Shown here one piece after another: positions 62,491-64,000 of a stretch of 64,000 nucleotides of DNA. A program made the position numbers and the translations under genes. The notes beneath the pieces are model-generated. The model was not told where the DNA came from, ran no database searches, and was given only the letters and a program-made list of their open reading frames with translations. Numbering within the stretch: position 1 is the stretch's first letter; each line of letters opens with the position of its first letter. The stretch comes from Streptomyces griseoflavus (lineage in GTDB: Bacteria; Actinomycetota; Actinomycetes; Streptomycetales; Streptomycetaceae). Where the stretch lies: positions 164,857-228,856 of the forward strand of contig NZ_BMUC01000012.1 of the NCBI RefSeq assembly GCF_014649995.1. Reading direction: 5' to 3'.

Positions 62491-63195
62491 TCAGTACCGG
62501 GTGATCGCCGTGGGCCCGCTCGTGGTGCCGATCGCGAGGTGGGGTGCCCGCCCGGGATCGGCCCAGCGCAGGATCGTCCGCATCGCCTCGCCGGGCACGG
62601 ACACGCATCCCGCCGTCGCCCCGCGTCCGTTGACGTGCAGGAAGATCCCGGCGCCCCGTCCGCGTACCGGGCCGTGGTAGTTGAAGTCGACGACGAGGGC
62701 GTGGGCGTACTGCGCCCGGTAGGTGATCAGGTGCTCGGCCCGGGAGGCGCGGCAGTCCGCGGCCAGGGGCTCGGTCCAGCGGTTGTAGGAGCGCGAGTCG
62801 TTGTCCTGGCACCACCAGGAGTCCTGGCGCACGGGCCGGTAGGTGTACGTCGTCCCGCTGGGCGCCGCCTCGATGCCGAAGGCGTACGGCAGGCCGTAGA
62901 TCCCCGTCGGTGTGGTGTCCGTGCCCTGCCGCCGGGCGGAGCCCTCGGTCAGTCCCTTCGCCCCGAAGCGGGCCGGCGCGGAACCGGCCGCCACCCAGCG
63001 CCCGTCCCCGCGGTCCCACCAGGTGAGCGTCCCGCTCGTGGAACCGGTGCCGGCCGCCACCGCGGTGATCAGCTGGGTGCCGCCCCCGGTGTCCGCCATC
63101 CGGTCCGGGAGCGGCGCCGACGGCTGCCCGCCGGTGCCGGGGGCGAGCAGCGACAGGGAGAGCAGGACGGCGGCGGAGGCGGCACCCGTGAGCAT
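62491..63195 (-). CDS. L,D-transpeptidase-like exported protein
   Basis: A 234-residue exported protein with a YkuD-like L,D-transpeptidase motif: FLHVNGRGATAGCVSVP, with the Cys nucleophile and an upstream His. The N-terminal 20 residues form a short signal peptide (MLTGAASAAVLLSLSLLAPG). The middle has TPTGIYGLPYAFG and WWCQDNDSRSYNRW, as in actinobacterial members lacking a peptidoglycan-binding domain. It could cross-link cell-wall peptides or be an inactive relative. ATG 63195 lies 4 nt after the stop of the upstream gene, so the two are co-transcribed; the ribosome site is weak. Confidence 0.88.
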   Translation of the reverse strand: MLTGAASAAVLLSLSLLAPGTGGQPSAPLPDRMADTGGGTQLITAVAAGTGSTSGTLTWWDRGDGRWVAAGSAPARFGAKGLTEGSARRQGTDTTPTGIYGLPYAFGIEAAPSGTTYTYRPVRQDSWWCQDNDSRSYNRWTEPLAADCRASRAEHLITYRAQYAHALVVDFNYHGPVRGRGAGIFLHVNGRGATAGCVSVPGEAMRTILRWADPGRAPHLAIGTTSGPTAITRY

Positions 63196-63198
63196 GGC

Positions 63199-63786
63199 TC
63201 AGACGGTAGACGGGGGCAGCGGCAACGGCAGCCCGGGCAGTCCGTCCAGGCTGGTCGCGATGTGCTCCTTCTTGGTGAAGTACGCGTCGAGCGAGGCGTC
63301 GTCCTCCCGGGCGAACCGCTTCCCGTGCAGGTCCCGTTCGCTCTCGTACGCCATGAAGGGCACCGCGTAGCCGCAGGTGTCGCGGATCAGTTCGGCCGTC
63401 ACGACGACGACGGCACGCAGACCGTGGGCGGTGTGGTCGATGCCGGGGAAGCGGGCGAGGAGTCCGGGGAAGCGCGGGTCGTCCCGGAAGACGGGCTCCC
63501 CGCGGCCGTGCACGCGCACGATGTTCGGCGGCCCCTGGAAGGCGCACCACATCAGGGTGATGCGGCCGTTCTCCCGCAGATGGGCGATGGTCTCGGCGTT
63601 GGAGCCGGCGAAGTCGAGGTAGGCCACGGTGAGCTCGTCCAGGACCGCGAACGACCCCTTGAGCCCCTTGGGGGACAGGTTGACGGTGCCGTCGGCGGAC
63701 AGGGGGGCGGTGGCGGTGAAGAAGACCGGCTGCTCCTCGATGAACGTGCGGAGGCGGCCGTCTATGCGCTCATGAGTCTTTCCCAT
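63199..63786 (-). CDS. PNPOx-fold flavin/pyridoxamine-oxidase-like protein
   Basis: A 195-residue split-barrel protein of the pyridoxamine 5'-phosphate oxidase-like group. VFFTATAPLSADGTVNLSPKG and LTVAYLDFAGSNAETIAHLRENGRITLMWCAF are the usual FMN- or F420-binding strands; NIVRVHGRGEPVF follows. Members reduce or bind flavins, F420 or heme; this one cannot be assigned further. ATG 63786 has no ribosome site but CATAAT lies 8 nt upstream, so it may be leaderless. Its stop is 4 nt from the transpeptidase start. Confidence 0.88.
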   Translation of the reverse strand: MGKTHERIDGRLRTFIEEQPVFFTATAPLSADGTVNLSPKGLKGSFAVLDELTVAYLDFAGSNAETIAHLRENGRITLMWCAFQGPPNIVRVHGRGEPVFRDDPRFPGLLARFPGIDHTAHGLRAVVVVTAELIRDTCGYAVPFMAYESERDLHGKRFAREDDASLDAYFTKKEHIATSLDGLPGLPLPLPPSTV

Positions 63787-63831
63787 GCCGGACCATTATG
63801 GGCGCGAATCTTTCGACTGTCTAAGGAAATG

Positions 63832-63872
63832 CCGTGGCCGCCCCGGCCGGCGTGTGTACGGGGCGGCCACGG
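63832..63872 (-). terminator. 14-bp stem terminator
   Basis: CCGTGGCCGCCCCG (63832-63845) pairs perfectly with CGGGGCGGCCACGG (63859-63872) around a 13-nt loop. It lies 12 nt beyond the stop of the partial minus-strand gene and just upstream of the PNPOx-like gene's promoter. Confidence 0.85.
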
Positions 63873-63883
63873 TGCCTGTCACG

Positions 63884-64000
63884 TCACTCGGTGAGCGTGC
63901 AGGCAGCCAGGGAGTCGAGGCCGGCGGGGCGTTCGGCGGTGCGGCCGATGGCGGTGGCGATGCGGTTGATGGCGGCGAAGCGCTTGTCCTCCAGGGGGCC
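63884..64000 (-). CDS. Unidentified protein, C-terminal 38 residues (partial)
   Basis: The minus-strand frame runs from the window edge to TGA at 63886-63884. It encodes GPLEDKRFAAINRIATAIG, then RTAERPAGLDSLAACTLTE. The stretch looks helical with a polar end; no family is recognised. Good G/C third positions and a strong terminator 12 nt after the stop support a real gene. The rest lies beyond the window. Confidence 0.6.
   Translation of the reverse strand, partial: GPLEDKRFAAINRIATAIGRTAERPAGLDSLAACTLTE

Overview
The window is high-GC chromosomal DNA of a Streptomyces. Supporting signs are GTG/TTG starts, many start codons 5-8 nt downstream of a TANNNT -10 box, a conservon, the argCJBDR order, an infC-rpmI-rplT block, and only two genes with TTA codons. 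I recognise the gene order from the S. coelicolor core region that holds cvn9 (rarA-E), glnA4, infC and arg; this is from memory, with no search run. Base composition is uniform, and I see no prophage, IS element, CRISPR array, tRNA or rRNA.

Layout. 1-5 kb: end of tatA, tatC, a diacylglycerol-kinase-like gene and a HelY/Ski2-like helicase. 5.3-10 kb: conservon cvn9/rarA-E, ending in a P450 with a non-canonical K-helix. 10-13.2 kb (minus): RNA pseudouridine synthase, a small helical protein, an iron-box-controlled siderophore-interacting protein, and a 5'-3' exonuclease. 13.4-17.2 kb: a glycine-betaine-type ABC importer whose permease is fused to two substrate-binding domains. 17.6-19.8 kb: XRE-cupin regulator, cytoplasmic BtuF-like protein, LysR regulator. 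19.9-26.6 kb: an ethanolamine/polyamine module, with GATase hydrolase, permease and GntR regulator on minus, and glnA4, ALDH and SDR on plus. 26.6-34 kb: DUF2510 protein, PLP racemase/aldolase-like enzyme, proline-rich membrane protein overlapping a mycosin, serine-hydrolase-fold protein, SseB and DUF1844.

34-42 kb is translation: infC (no standard start codon) behind a leader with an apparent terminator, rpmI, rplT, a SpoU methyltransferase, an orphan sensor kinase with a TTA codon, and pheST. 42-54 kb is regulatory and accessory: PP2C phosphatase, HTH-TPR regulator, DUF3068 protein behind two operator-like repeats, TTA-containing NUDIX gene, hydroxyacyl-CoA dehydrogenase, a Tat-exported GHL10-like protein, DUF1918, an EamA/MocR pair with overlapping start codons, GNAT, a histidine-phosphatase-fold protein lacking its catalytic histidines, DUF6314 and DoxX. 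54.4-59.2 kb is argCJBDR, four of its five genes overlapping by 4 nt, with a clear promoter in an ARG-box region. 59.4-62.4 kb (minus) is an extracytoplasmic flavin electron-transfer operon: ferric-reductase-like protein, tandem FMN-binding protein and ApbE. The window ends with an L,D-transpeptidase-like protein, a PNPOx-fold protein and an unidentified partial gene.

I see no wholly new multi-gene system. The best leads are the fused permease/double binding protein, the non-canonical P450, the infC start and leader, the two TTA genes, the paired operators without a visible regulator, the pseudo-phosphatase, the overlapping EamA/MocR starts, the double flavinylation protein and a two-copy intergenic repeat.
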